Shown in pieces: positions 44,840-56,485 of a DNA stretch of 64,000 nt. The stretch is from Hydrangea macrophylla (taxonomy: Eukaryota > Streptophyta > Magnoliopsida > Cornales > Hydrangeaceae), in NCBI GenBank assembly GCA_033977485.1, contig CM066991.1:52616850-52680849 (forward strand), in the 5' to 3' direction. The notes beneath the pieces are model-generated. The model was given only the letters and a program-made list of their open reading frames with translations, had not been told where the DNA came from and searched no databases. Both the position numbers and the translations under genes were made by a program. Position 1 is the stretch's first letter, and each line of letters starts with the position of its first letter.

Positions 44840-45478
44840 CTGCTACCCTTCCATCGATCGACGTATGTTCGATCGATTGAGAAAGTTCCATGTTCGATTG
44901 CTCGAGCCGAGTTTAATCAATCGAAAAGATACTGGGTTCGATCGCTCGAGCCCAGTTCGATCGATCGAACACAGCGGAATCGCGATGACAAGAACCGAGA
45001 ACGGGAATAGCCCGTAAAACTTAAATAGACAAATAAAACTTAAAATAAATGGTTTAAAAACCAATGGGGGGCACCCCACAACAATTCTAACAAAATGAAT
45101 AAGAGGGGGATTTTGTGGACCTTACCTTGGGTAGAACGCGGGTAGAGGATGAGGAGGATGATGATGGTGATCAGAGGGGTCCAGGGTCAACTCGAATGGC
45201 GTGAGTGATGTGGGAGGACAAAAGTTGCCAGCGGTTTCTCTCTGTCTCCAATCGCTCGAGAAGAGGGAGGGAAGAGTGAAACAGATGAAGTGTACTGGAG
45301 ACGCCTCGTTTAAATACAAGTCTCGATCAATCGAGAAAGTTTAATCAATTGAACTTTCGATCGATTGAGGCATGTTGAAGCGCTCGAGGTTTTGATAATT
45401 TTGATCGATCGAGATGTGTTCGATCGATCGAACTTGAAAATTCCATAATATCTTTGAATTAAAAGATTACACACCCCT
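44840..45478 (-). mobile_element. LTR-like block K with promoter-type palindrome clusters
   Basis: The minus strand shows GGTTAGTTAGGGGTGTG near 45466-45478, like the polypurine tract and LTR start at 63401-63416. It then shows a TCGATCGA cluster (45323-45433), a TATA-like TATTTAAA (45309-45317) and a second cluster (44852-44968). This is the same order as in the E1 and D LTRs. Its far end near the PTP ORF start is undefined, and it could instead be the promoter region of that ORF. Confidence 0.5.
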
Positions 45479-45759
45479 AACTAACCAACATTGGTCTGGA
45501 TAGATAGGAAAATGATGAAAATAGTGCATTGACAGGTCATGTAAACCAGAAATCATCATCGTAATAGAAAATTGAAAATTTATATAAATAAAACATTGTA
45601 ATAGCATCCATTTGCAACATTATTACCCCCAACATGCTATTTAAATCTTATTATCAGCAAAACAACTAAAATAAACTACAACTAATGAAACTTTGTCTAG
45701 GGTTATACTTCAATTGATAAAAGAAAGATGAAGTGACAGAATACAATTGAAGTGAAGCA
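45479..45759. other. Noncoding, nothing recognised
   Basis: AT-rich interval between the K polypurine-like tract and the ORF ending at 45760. No feature stands out. Confidence 0.4.
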
Positions 45760-46071
45760 CTACTCTTCAAGCATGAAAATATCTTCTTCCACAACTTCTT
45801 TCTCCGCCAAAGCTTTGAATGTGGAGTCCAAACTTGATGATTCCCTTTTCCAGAATAACCGGAAAGCAGCCAGGGCATCGTCAAGTAAGTCTGAACTCTC
45901 CAAGTAATTGATTTCACATGCAGGAGGTGATCTGGATGGAGACAGCGATAACGGAGTGTAAGTTTGCAACGGACTTTCCACTTGCGGTGGAGTACCCGGG
46001 GACCTTATTTGTGGTCTAAATTCATGGAATAACTGATGTGGAAGGAACAGTGGCGGTAACATTTGATTCAT
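45760..46071 (-). CDS. Hypothetical ORF in Tat-like remnant
   Basis: From an ATG at 46071 (MNQMLPPLFLPHQLFHEF) about 103 codons without stop. It is Pro/Ser-rich in the middle and ends with an acidic helix-like stretch (LAEKEVVEEDIFMLEE). The frame is open further upstream to 46197, but that part is hydrophobic and low-complexity. CAG upstream of the ATG could be a splice acceptor. I do not recognise it; its link to the neighbouring acidic ORF is positional only. Confidence 0.35.
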   Translation of the reverse strand: MNQMLPPLFLPHQLFHEFRPQIRSPGTPPQVESPLQTYTPLSLSPSRSPPACEINYLESSDLLDDALAAFRLFWKRESSSLDSTFKALAEKEVVEEDIFMLEE

Positions 46072-46262
46072 AGTGACAACCCTGACAAAGGAAACCAAAA
46101 GAAAACAAAAAGAAGGAAAGAAATTTAACAAAACAAATGAAAGAACTAAAGGAAAGGAATAAACAAAACAAGAAATGTGACCAGGAAGTAACCTCACTAT
46201 TGGCAGGATTGAACCATGTGCACTAGCAGGTAGAGGTCATTGAAGCCGGAACAACAAATAAC

Positions 46263-46667
46263 TCAAGTGCACATAAATGTAGGGAACCACTTCGATGACA
46301 AGGAAGTCATCAACATAAATGAATACAGCATTATGGCGTTCCGGCACCACATCCTGTAAATCGTCTTCTTATCACGATTCCCACATTGAATCATTCTCCA
46401 TTGTTCCATCAGAGCATCATCGACTTCCCAAACAACATTCCCCTCTGGTTCTCCCTCCTCTTCAGGAAATTCCATGTGCTCAAAAGGATTGATCTGGAAG
46501 AGAGCAGGGTTGTATGGGATGTACCCTTGGGTCAAGTCAACGACATCTTCTGCCCCTGGCCCTTGATAAGGAGCAAAACAGAATGCTATCTCATCGGCAG
46601 TCCAAGGGGGGTTAGGATATTCCGAATCAACCCATGACCCAATTGAGTGGACATCATCATCTCTCAT
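46263..46667 (-). CDS. Acidic ORF with FAPY motif, unknown function
   Basis: The best start is the ATG at 46667 (MRDDDVHSIGSW), preceded by a splice-acceptor-like CTCTTGCAG; the frame is open back to 46724. The centre PPWTADEIAFCFAPYQGP followed by EDVVDL matches the element F ORF (LDWSPEDIASIFAPYSGP, EVDL). Downstream, FPEEEGEPEGNVVWEVDDAL parallels the acidic part of F. The last ~40 codons look frameshifted, since another phase there gives an aromatic VFIYVDDFLVIEVV-like stretch resembling the F C-terminus. An accessory ORF of Tat/Ogre-like elements is the best guess; no known domain. Confidence 0.5.
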   Translation of the reverse strand: MRDDDVHSIGSWVDSEYPNPPWTADEIAFCFAPYQGPGAEDVVDLTQGYIPYNPALFQINPFEHMEFPEEEGEPEGNVVWEVDDALMEQWRMIQCGNRDKKTIYRMWCRNAIMLYSFMLMTSLSSKWFPTFMCT

Positions 46668-46950
46668 GTTGAACAGCCTGCAAGAGATAGATAAAATGGA
46701 GTAACAGATTAGAATCGAGGTCACACTCTAAAAAAAAATAGATAGACAAAAGAAATAAAACAAAGCAAAATGCAGTGAAGGAAAGAATACAACAACATGG
46801 TGAAGACGCACTTGAGCGTTTTAGGTTGAGGAATAATTGGGCTCATCCAGTTGGTTACTGGAAGGAATAATCGGTATTGCAAGGGTAATTTTTATTTTTC
46901 TTTTCCTTTTCAGAACAGTCACGCGGACTTAAACAATTCATTTTCTATCG

Positions 46951-47085
46951 GGAGTCGCGCAGACTCGAAAATTCATTTCTACTTTTCAAAGATTGGGAGT
47001 CGCGCGGACTTGAAAATTCATTTCTACTTTTCAAAGATTGGGAGTCGCGCGGACTCGAAAATTCATTTCTACTTTTCAAAAAATT
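46951..47085. repeat. 45-bp tandem repeat, about 3 units
   Basis: Units start GGAGTCGCGC at 46951, 46996 and 47041, followed by GGACTCGAAAATTCATTTCT; partial copies flank (46919 and 47112). Located in the noncoding part of a Tat/Ogre-like remnant. Confidence 0.9.
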
Positions 47086-47196
47086 CATTTTCTAAAAATT
47101 CATTTTATTTTTCGAAGACCTGGAGTCGCGCAGACTCAACAACTTGTTTTCGGCATTTCTAAATTTGGTTTTATCCCTTCCCTTTTTGTTTTGATC

Positions 47197-47564
47197 AGTA
47201 ACCCCAGGCTGCAGTAGATGACTTATGCCAAGATCGAAGATTTGATCGGTGACTTCAAAGGCTGCGATAGACGACTTATACCAAGACCGATGATTTGATC
47301 GGCGACCCATAGGATGCGATAGACGACTTATACCAAGACCGAGGATTTGATCGGTAACTCATAGGATGCGATAGACGACTTATACCAAGACCGAGGATTT
47401 GATCGGTAACTCATAGGATGCGATAGACGACTTATACCAAGACCGAGGATTTGATCGGTGACTCATAGGATGCGATAGACGACTTATACCAAGACCGAGA
47501 ATTTGATTGGTGACTCATAGGCTGCGATAGACCACTTATACCAAGACCGAGAATTTGATCGATG
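47197..47564. repeat. 52-bp tandem repeat, about 7 units
   Basis: GATTTGATCGGT followed by CTCATAGGATGCGATAGACG and ACTTATACCAAGACCGA, with GAGGATTT at 47341, 47393 and 47445 giving an exact 52-bp period; outer units are more diverged. Variable tandem arrays are a known property of Ogre-type 3' untranslated regions. Confidence 0.93.
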
Positions 47565-49838
47565 ATGGTACAGCCTCAAAAGATTTGCTCTGGGGCTACT
47601 CTAGCTGAAGAGATGTTTATATGCTTCTTATTTCGGATTTATCTTTATCGTTTTTTTTTCTTTTTTTTTTTTCAAAATATTCTTTTTGATGGATTGCTTG
47701 CTATGGACAGCAGTTTGGGCGATTCGGGCAAGAAGAGGAAGAAGTATGAGCCAGTTCTCCACAACAACCCCACTTTTCTATTCACTGATTTCCTTTTTGA
47801 TTATAGACAAATCCAAAGGCTTTCTGGTTCATCCAATGATTAGCTTGTACGGCTTGGAGCCTGATCTGCTGAGGATTCACTTGATTTTGCTCTCTCTGAA
47901 GATATTACTCGACCTCTATTTGATTTCCTTAGCGGAGCAGAATCTGACTCCCTGACCTCCCTGCTATTACCCTTCTTTTGGAATCTTCAATTCTTGTTGA
48001 TCTCTCTGCGGAATATATCTTTTGGATTTCAAGAAGGTAGACTCAAACTGAGTTGAGATACACACATTTTCAAATTTGTGACCAATTCTGCTTTCTTTTC
48101 TTTGCGCTTCTTTGATCAACTTTAGAAAAAAATTGTTATCCCATAATATTCTTTCATTGTATCTTCCTTTACGATTGACTTTTTGATAATGAAGAATTCT
48201 TCTTTTCATGTTTCTTTCCATCTTAAATCAATTTTAGATTTATGCATGAAAACTTCAACTTTTTACTTCAAGAATTCTTAGGATGCCTAATCTTGGTCCT
48301 TGAAAGCCAGTAAACACAGAGATATTTTATTTGGCAAACGACAGTTTGCCCCTAGTTTGACAGGGGGCTTGGGAATGCTAGGCAAACGAAGTTTGCCCCT
48401 GGTTTGAGGGAGTTGACGCGGCCTCTGGGCAAACGATAGTTTGCCCCTAGTTTTCAAGGTAATTTCATGAATTGGTTGGGTTTCTTCTTTGGATCGAGGG
48501 CCTTGGGAGACCCGCCTACTTATCCCCGAATGGGCATCAGGTCCTATAGTAGTTCGATCGAGGCCTGAAAGAAGTGTCATGATTGACTGTGTGTGTATTT
48601 GTGACCGAACCTTGCAGGTTGCCTACGTATCCCCGAATGGGAATCAGGTCAAAACGTAGTTCATCGACTCTGGAGGTCTTGAAAGAATAAGGCTTCAAGA
48701 ATTGGTGGGCTTTTCGAGCCATGTTTTCATTTAGGTTCAATGGGTGCCCTTTCTGGGCAGATTTTCTGAAACATATTCCTTGTGGCAGCTTTCGAACAAG
48801 ATGATGAACTACTTCTCCTTCTTATGCATTTTTTTTCTTCTTTTCCTCTTTTCTTCCTTCTTTTTTTTCTTTTCTTTTCTTCTTTCCCCTTTTTTTTTGT
48901 TTTGTGGCGGTTGATTCTTTTCACCTTATCACTAGCCAGTCAATCTTTACAACTCTCATAATACATCATGTTTTACTCATACTCTATCATACTCACATAG
49001 TAATATCAGCCCTCCAAATTACTCTTTATCTTTCTCAAAGATATTTCTGCATTGTTTTAGGTCCACTTATCACTTATCCATTGAGTCTCTCACAAAAATT
49101 TAATTGATACTTTCAAATCTTTCTTTTCATTTCCAATTTCTTTTCTTAGGATAATTCATGTACTTTGAAGTACTCAAGAATTCTCAATCTTATTTATTCT
49201 CTACTTTTTTTTTCTTTCCTTTCTTTTCTCACTATCTCTTATTCTCTTCATGATTTTGACTGGCTAGGATTTGGATTTTGAAATCAACACGCATCTTATT
49301 TTGCTCTAACTTTTGCCTAGGCGCCCTTTCGGGTTTTCATCCTAGCGAGCTCTCTTTTTTTTCTTTTTTTTTTTCTTTCTTTTTTTTTTCTTTTCTCTTA
49401 AGAAGAAGAAGTTCATTCTAACTACCATTAAGGAACAAGTTCATAGCTTTGGACTGTGAGCTCACCTTTTAGGTTTGGTATAAAGGGGGTGATGTGGGAT
49501 AATTTCTGAATTCATTATGGCACATCATCATAGGACCATGCAAGGCATCCTTGTATTCTTTTTAGCAATGAGATCAATTTTATGCTTTTATCTTTATTGA
49601 GTGAAATATGGAAAGAATCACTTTGAGAATCTTCTTCATTTTCTAAGTCAAATGCCAATGTTTCCTCAATGATTTTGCATGCAGGTTCATTTGCTCTTTT
49701 TTTTTTCAGTTATTAAAAAATCATTAAGCGGAATCAAGTAAGCAGAATCAGTCACTTTCATTGATAACAGAAATTTAAAAGGTTTGGCTCATACTGGCCA
49801 TTACAGACTTCCGGGGTAGGGGAATCCTATCACTAGAC
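47565..49838. other. Noncoding part of Ogre-like remnant
   Basis: No pol domain is visible. It contains three GGCAAAC/GTTTGCC hairpins (48333-48446), a direct repeat with CCCCGAATGGG (48524 and 48634) and long pyrimidine tracts (about 48830-48900 and 49340-49400). ORFs here are low-complexity shadows. The missing protease-RT-integrase region would be expected here or nearby, so a large deletion is implied. Confidence 0.55.
48333..48446. repeat. Three GGCAAAC..GTTTGCC hairpins
   Basis: Inverted repeats at 48333-48350, 48381-48397 and 48427-48446 (GGGCAAAC-GATA-GTTTGCCC), each followed by CCT.G and a G/T-rich stretch. Confidence 0.8.
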
Positions 49839-52043
49839 TCAAGGACATTTTGGCAAATTCCCTGATTCTATCTCTCCTCCATTTTCCGGCTTCTCCCTCC
49901 TTGCTTTATTTCCCTTTACCTCTTCTTTCAGTATTTCTTCCATCTGTTCTTTCCCAATCTTCACTTCTATGATCTTCTTTGGACCGCTCTCCTCGGTCTT
50001 ACTGCCTTCTTCATAAAAAAGGTTCCTCATAGCCAGACCATCCAGTGCACAAATCCAATCTTGGACAGTAATTAGTTCTGTAGGCACTTGCAAGTATGGA
50101 TCTTCATAGTCAGTGTATTCATATAAGAAAGAGATCTCAAAACCTTGCTCCAAGTATTTACCTTTGCAGTCCGCCCATGGCTCTAGAAAGCCATAATGGG
50201 GGAAATCTCCTCCTTTCTGGATGAAATGTGACGCTTGACCTTCTTCTCTATTTTCTTCAAGATCCTTCCCTTTCCCTTTTTCCAAATCATTCCCATCTAA
50301 CCCACACAGCTTGGCATGATTGACTACTTCCTCAGCATTTCTCTCTTCTTCCCCTTCGGACCACAGACCATCTGTGTCACTGTACACCTCCTCCTCCCAA
50401 ATGGAGTTATTAGTAGGATTGTTTGGATCCCACCAATTGATTTGGATGATTTCATTGTCCATATCTTCCTCAAATGCTTGTTCTTCTTCTCCTCCTATCA
50501 GCCAATCCTCTTCCTCAACTACTATAAGGCATATCCTCTGATCTTCTGGGAATTTATAAGCTTTGGTAGCTTATCCTACTGGTACGATCAACACAGACGG
50601 ATCAAAGACTTCCTTCCCAACATCTAAGAGATTAATGTTCCGTGGTGGTGGTACATCATGATGATTGGGGAGCGGGTTCCGAGTCACATGCGGTCTAGCT
50701 GCATGCGGAGAGGAAATGGTCTTATTATCGATCAAATCTTGTACTTCATGCCTTAACCTCATACATCGGTCAGTCGTATGGCCATGAGCTTGGTGAAACT
50801 CACAATAGAGGCTTGTATTGAAGCCCGGTGGAAGTGGATCAGGCATTGGTTTTGGATCTAGAGGCTTGAGATATCCTTTTTCCTTTAATCGCTTGAGAAT
50901 GGTAGTTAGAGAAACCCCTAAATCTGTGAAGCGACGAAGCTGCCCTTCCAACTTTGGTCTCAACGCACCCCCTTTTCTCGCAAAATTCTGCCCTTCTTCC
51001 GGCTGGCTTAGAACATTAACATCAGTTGCTACCTGATTTCCAGCATTCCCCCCATAGAATGGTCTTCTAGGGCGGTTCCCCTGGGAATCTTCTCTTTTGA
51101 TCTTTCCGTCTTTGATGGCGTCTTCTATCCTTGTCCCAATTTCAAATAACTCAGCAAAGGTATGAATACATTGATACATTAGTTTCTCCTGGTACACACT
51201 CTGCAGGTTCTTGATTACAATCCGTATTTGTTCCTTCTCTGATGGCCGTTGGGTCATTTTTGCAGCTTTCCCCCTCCATCGTGCCAGGAATTCAGCAAAT
51301 GACTCTCTATTCTCTTGCATGGTTGTTTCCAGATCCCTCACAGTTACATCGAGCTCTTGGTTGTATTCATATTGGGTGACAAAGGCTTTCACCACTTCCT
51401 CCCATATGCGACTCTTGCTTGGCTCTAATGTGAAATACCAGGATAAAGCTGCCCCAGTCAAAGTTTGTTGAAACAGCATGGCCATCATGGCAGGATTCAG
51501 ACCACTTGGCTGAAAGGCCCCAATGCACATCCTCACGTGGTTTCTGGGGTTGCCAGAACCGTCAAACTTATCGATCTCGGGCATCTTGAAACCGGCTGGC
51601 AATTTTTCTTGAGTTCCCTCAAACAAACCTTCTAACTCTAGCAGGTAGCTATCAACCCCATTAGACTTGCGGACAACTTTCTCTAGCTTTTCCACCTTCT
51701 CCTTCATCTTGATACGCTCTTTCTCAGCTTTCTCAATTTTCTCTCTCTCTGCCCTCGGTACATCAGCTCTCGGTGGTTCCGGATCCTCAAACCAATCATC
51801 TTCCATATCCCGAACAGGTGGGAGAGGATTGATTATGGGTGGATCAACTACAGGCCTCTGACGGGTCAGTGTTTCCAACATGGTCATCATTTGGTCCATT
51901 CTCTCTTTCAATTGTGCTATTTCTGCAGCATGTTGTTCGTGATCCATTTCTATTTCTGTCTCTGGCTCTCTTCGTACTAACCTTGCACTCGAATCCCTGA
52001 CCCAAACTGTCCTGGTGTCCAATGCTATCTTGCCTACAACCAT
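49839..52043 (-). pseudogene. Ogre/Tat-like gag with acidic C-terminal extension
   Basis: The ATG at 52043 opens a 490-codon frame ended by TAA 50571-50573; the next ~240 codons (to 49839) are in the same phase, so this is one ORF with one nonsense change. Residues ~40-65 form a coiled-coil-like segment (IAQLKERMDQMMTMLETL). The gag core is at about 165-285 (HVRMCIGAFQPSGLNPAMMA, GAALSWYFTLEPSKSRIWEE, ESFAEFLARWRGKAAKM). A knuckle-like CEFHQAHGHTTDRC lies near residue 420. After the stop comes an acidic, Trp-bearing stretch (INWWDPNNPTNNSIWEEEVY). This lineage assignment agrees with the tRNA-Arg primer site at 53309. Protease and RT are absent downstream. Confidence 0.85.
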
Positions 52044-53276
52044 TTTTATTTTTAATCAATTTTCAAACAACCTTATTTTTTGAAAATGCTTGGTAAAAAA
52101 AAAATTATGAATGGCTCATATGTCACACGGATGCGATGCATGTGTGTGTATGTGCCTATTCGATATGCAAAAGAAAAGGAAAATTCTAATCCTAGCACAT
52201 AAACACATAAGCACATAAAATACTCATCCATGTTGAGTGTGCTAATTTCTCCTTTCATTGTGATCCCCTTTACCCCTTCAAGGTTTGAAAATTTTAGAAT
52301 TTTTGAAATCCATTTGACATGTATTTCCCCCAGATGATGGGGTCTTTCAAATTCATAAGAAGCTTTCCTTAGAAGGCAACAATATTTCTCAACAAAAGAT
52401 GATTGGGTTGAAACTTTTCTTTGAAATTCAAATGATTTCTTTAATTGCAGAGATTTCTTGGATTATATTCCTTAACCAAAAGGTGATTGGGTCAAAATTT
52501 TGCTTTGTAAAAGCGTTTTTTAGTTGGTGAAACTTTTCAAAATCTTCCAAGAATTTTGGGTTCTCCCTTCAAAGATGGTTGACTTGAAATTTTAATCAAA
52601 AAGTGAACTCCAAAGATTTTTGAAAGAACGATTGAATACCTTGGAATAAAGATAGAAAAAATCTATTTGCTTCCAAAGAAACGTATTTAAAATTCTTTGG
52701 GTAGGAGGATCACATGATTAGATAATCGTAGCACTTTTCATGAATTCGGATGCATACAAGGTCAATGATGCTTAGCTAAGCATGATACAAGAGATGTAAT
52801 CTTATAATCAAGATTCGGCTTATTCTTAAATGTCATAGGACATGAAAAGGAATTGCCCAAAAGTGATTAAGAGGTTACATATCTTTTATCAAGTAAGCAT
52901 CGTCATCATCTCAAGTAATCCCTTTCGGGCATACAAAACTCCCTAGCACATAAATCCTAATCAAGAATTGATTTCCTAAGATCGAAAGGTTCTATGGAAG
53001 CTATCATGTAAAGGCCGGGTTTTGGTCAAATAAGGGACCCTTGACACACACCCGATAGGATGCTTCATATACCAAAACATGGTACAAGATCAAGGGTGAT
53101 CACACGGTCCCATGATGACTTGACCGACCGGGTTGCCCCGAGCCTCCAAGGTCATAGTTCCGTGCAATCGACTGGCGAGACATGCAAGTGCAATGCAACG
53201 GGCACACAAAAATTAATTAATTTGATTAAAAGGATGCTTTCAAGTCTAATCCTCGAGTGAACCCAAAGTCAAAATT
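52044..53276 (-). other. E leader between primer site and gag
   Basis: Noncoding in all frames. It has degenerate repeats around GATGATTGGGTTGAAAC (52400-52600) and resembles the G leader at 16911-17567 over its primer-proximal half. Confidence 0.6.
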
Positions 53277-53326
53277 CTGGTCTGCGAAACCAGAGATTCT
53301 GGGTTCGATCCCCAGCAGAGTCGCCA
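53277..53326 (-). other. Extended primer site of E: 50-nt tRNA-Arg 3' half
   Basis: The plus strand carries an anticodon stem-loop (CTGGT...ACCAG), a variable loop, the T-arm (CTGGGTTCGATCCCCAG) and an acceptor strand ending CCA, closely matching the 3' half of plant tRNA-Arg(ACG) as I recall it. The usual 18-nt primer site is 53309-53326. It lacks the D-arm and 5' acceptor strand, so it is not a tRNA gene. Confidence 0.75.
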
Positions 53327-53329
53327 GAT

Positions 53330-56300
53330 TGTGGATATGCCGGCATTTGGGCCCACTTTTGTTTTTTTTAAACATTTTTCAAATTCCAAATTCAAAAACA
53401 AATGAGTCGCCACTTAATTTTTAAAAGGAAAATTAAGAAACCATTTTAAAGCAAACTGATCTTTTGCGAAACCAAAGATAAACTGGGTCCGGGGATTATG
53501 GAATGAAAGGGGAAGGAGCCCGGCGGACTAAAACACCCCCTTTCATCCTATCTCACGATAGGCCTCTACTCAACATCCTCTTTAATTAAGTTATTAATCT
53601 AAGCATGCCCTCAATTAATACATATATAGGTATACATAACACAAGCATGTTGAAAATGGTGTAAAATTGCTAACAGTAAAATATCATTCATAAGTCACAT
53701 AATTCAACTAGCAAACATCATGATGTGCAAGTAAGGAACTAGAGAACTCACCCGGGATCCAGCCGCGAAATGGAAACGTGCAATGCATACACAAAACACA
53801 AAGCCTAAGAAAAGGTCTCTAATTCACATATTCACATAAGGCAAAACCTAAGCTAAGGTGTCGCACATGGAGTCGAAAATCAATTAAAATCAATGAAGTA
53901 AATAAACCGGAGAAGAGATGAGAAATTGTATCTCAAATGTGCTACAAATCAAAGATTAGTCCACATGCTTCACATAATAATATGATATCGAAAAATCAAT
54001 CCCAATTCTCTAGCTTAGATCTATTAATCATGAAATCCAACTTTATTCAATAGCTAGTTCTAATCATAGGCATTGATGTACATGAATTAATGAATGTGAA
54101 CAAGAATAAAACATGGATTTATTCACTAATTTGGATCACTTAGCCTCTGGATTTAAGCTAAATTATCATTATTCAAAACATGATTTGGGTCCCAAGACAT
54201 TAGGGAACCATTTGAGTTGAAATAAATAAGATTAGACAAAAACAGTAGCAGTTTTTAATGAATTACAGAGAGCAGACCAGATCTTAAAAAATAGAAATAA
54301 AATACTTCCAACGGTTGGATCTTAATGCTTTTTGGATATGTTATGCCTCTGTGAGTCTAGTTTCGAACCCAAGAAGAAAATTGAGGTTTCAACGGTTAGA
54401 TCTTCGGTAATATGGAAAATACTAGACCTCACTCAGGATTTTATAACTCTCTGTCCAGAGATCTTGTATGATTTTTTAAAAATAGCAAACAAATCTGAAT
54501 TGCTTCATTCTTTTTAGGGAACCTTCCTAACACATTAAGGTTCGTAGAAAAAATTATTTTGAGTCACAAACACCTTATTAAAGCTCTGATTTACTACTTT
54601 CAAAAACGTTTTACTGTTCTGAAACTATTCTGAAACTCTGGACAGATTGCGGTTGACCCACAAAACCCATGATCAAACCCCTCTAAACATAAAACCACCT
54701 TAAGACAAAAATCACAGTGGTAGATTATTGTGTTATTGACACTTTCCCGTTGGTTTCACTTGATTTCAACGGTTAGATTTCGAACTAAAAATCTTTGATC
54801 GAAAATAGTTTGTGAAACCACTGTTTTCGTTTTGCTAGTTCAACTTTGTTGGTTGACCTCAACTATTAAATCATAATGTTGGGCTTAAACCAAATCATTT
54901 CTTCTACCATTTGATGGTCATTGAAGACTAAGGACATCTTTAGACTTATGGATTGATGAAGTATGGAATAAACTTCACAAGATCCAAAACAATGAACTCA
55001 AACTCATGGACCAAATCTTGAGTTCAAAACATTACTCCTACCACTTGGTGGTCATTGGAGACTAAAAGAAAACAAATCCTCTCTAATCTCCATGGAATAT
55101 AATATGAATTCCATAAGATTCATAATAAGGAGGCCCAAGTCATGGGTTAGGACTTGAATCTCACCAATTATATGTAGATTATGGTCATGATCAACCTTAA
55201 ACTCCATATGAATCACAAGGTTATAGGAGAATAAGGAATCAAATTCAAAGAGCTTCAATGAGATATGGAAGATCTCATGAACCTTATGAATGAAATAGAA
55301 ATAAAGGAAATCAAAGTTTTATTTAGGAACATAAATTCTTCAAAATTAATTTATCTCAAATCCAAGGCATCAATTAAATCCAAATTAATGAAGTGTTATG
55401 AGATTCAATCACAAGTTCTTGGTGGTGTGTGATGAAATGGGATAAGAAGAGAGGTTTTGAAAATGTGAAAAGGTCCTAGATCTAAGAACTTGTGATTGAA
55501 TTATCCTAACTCTATCAAGGATTAAGAGGTTACCTCTATGACCTCAAAGAATTCTTCAATTTCTTGTGAAGTTCTTCCAAGATCTTCAAATTCTTCTCAA
55601 AAACTCTTCAAATTCTTCAAGAAATTCTTCTCTTCTTCTCAATTCTCTATATAATTCTCTCTCTAAACTCAAGTATATCTCTTGTATATGTTTGTATATT
55701 GATTCAAAAGTTCAAGTCCCCTCAAAATGAAGATGAAAGTATGTTTATATAGGCCATCATCTCAAGGATAAATGGGTAAATTTGGGTGGAGACCCATGTG
55801 CAAAAATTTCTTCTAGAACATGTGAGAAAAACAGTCTGTTACAGCCAGCGGCACTCGACGGTTGTCGGCGGCATTCACTGAGTTCCAGGCGGCACTCTCT
55901 GAATGCCAGGTGGCATTCGCTGAATGCCGGGAGGCACTCAGTGAGTGCCGCCGGCTTTATTGCGTGCCGGGGCTAACTGAATTTTGCCCTACTTTTTAAT
56001 TTTCAACATATATATTAACATAAGCTTAATTATTGACGAATTATATTAAAATACTTGTATTTGTAATATATTCCATTAAGAATACATCCATAATATATGC
56101 TCTAAATGTATTATTCCTCCTCTCTTTTTTCTTTTCTTCCTTTTCTTTTCAAAAATTCCTCTTTATTTTAAAATTCCTTTTTCATCATTTTTATTTTATA
56201 TTTCTTTTCAAAACTCTTCTTTTATATATATATTGAGCAAATTCTCAGACTGATTTTCTCAAGTGTTCTTCAATGTTCGGGTTTCTCCTGAATAGCCAAA

Positions 56301-56485
56301 CTCTCTCTCTTCTTTCTCCTTTTTATATTTTCTATTTTTAATTTTGAAATTTGTCTTGAAGAATCAATTGAAGATTTTGAATTTCCTGGAAAATCTTCGA
56401 ATGTCACCGGCCATTGTCATCATCGGTCTTTTGAGAGGTAACCAATCCCTAGATTTGACGTTTGGTCAAAATTGGGGTGTCTACA
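53330..56485 (-). mobile_element. 5' LTR of element E (Tat/Ogre-like, 3156 bp)
   Basis: In element orientation it runs from TGTAGACACCCCAATTTTGA to CGGCATATCCACA. The TATA box CCTATATAAAC is at 55743-55753, directly preceded by a cluster of GGCATTC/GAATGCC-type inverted copies (55849-55967). The sister LTR type is G (17589-21054). The right end abuts integrase-coding sequence of another element, where E evidently inserted. No coding region is supported. Confidence 0.8.
55743..55967 (-). promoter_or_regulatory. E LTR promoter: GGCATTC/GAATGCC cluster and TATA
   Basis: Within 120 bp: GGCACTC, GGCATTC and GGCACTC alternate with GAATGCC (twice) and GAGTGCC, then the TATA box 55743-55753 reading leftward. 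Confidence 0.55.

Noticed and set aside
46851..47162. ORF with SRADSKIHFYFSKI repeats
   Set aside because: The 45-bp tandem array is divisible by three, which gives an artificial repeat protein.
48727..48924. Lys-rich nuclear-type protein
   Set aside because: Complement of a poly-pyrimidine tract.
53277..53326. tRNA-Arg gene
   Set aside because: The D-arm and 5' acceptor strand are absent. It abuts an LTR at the primer position and already ends in CCA.
34749..56485. A single complete Ogre/Athila-like element on the minus strand
   Set aside because: The outer LTRs (E1 type, 1.6 kb; E type, 3.2 kb) are unrelated and no RT or integrase lies between, so at least two elements with deletions are needed.
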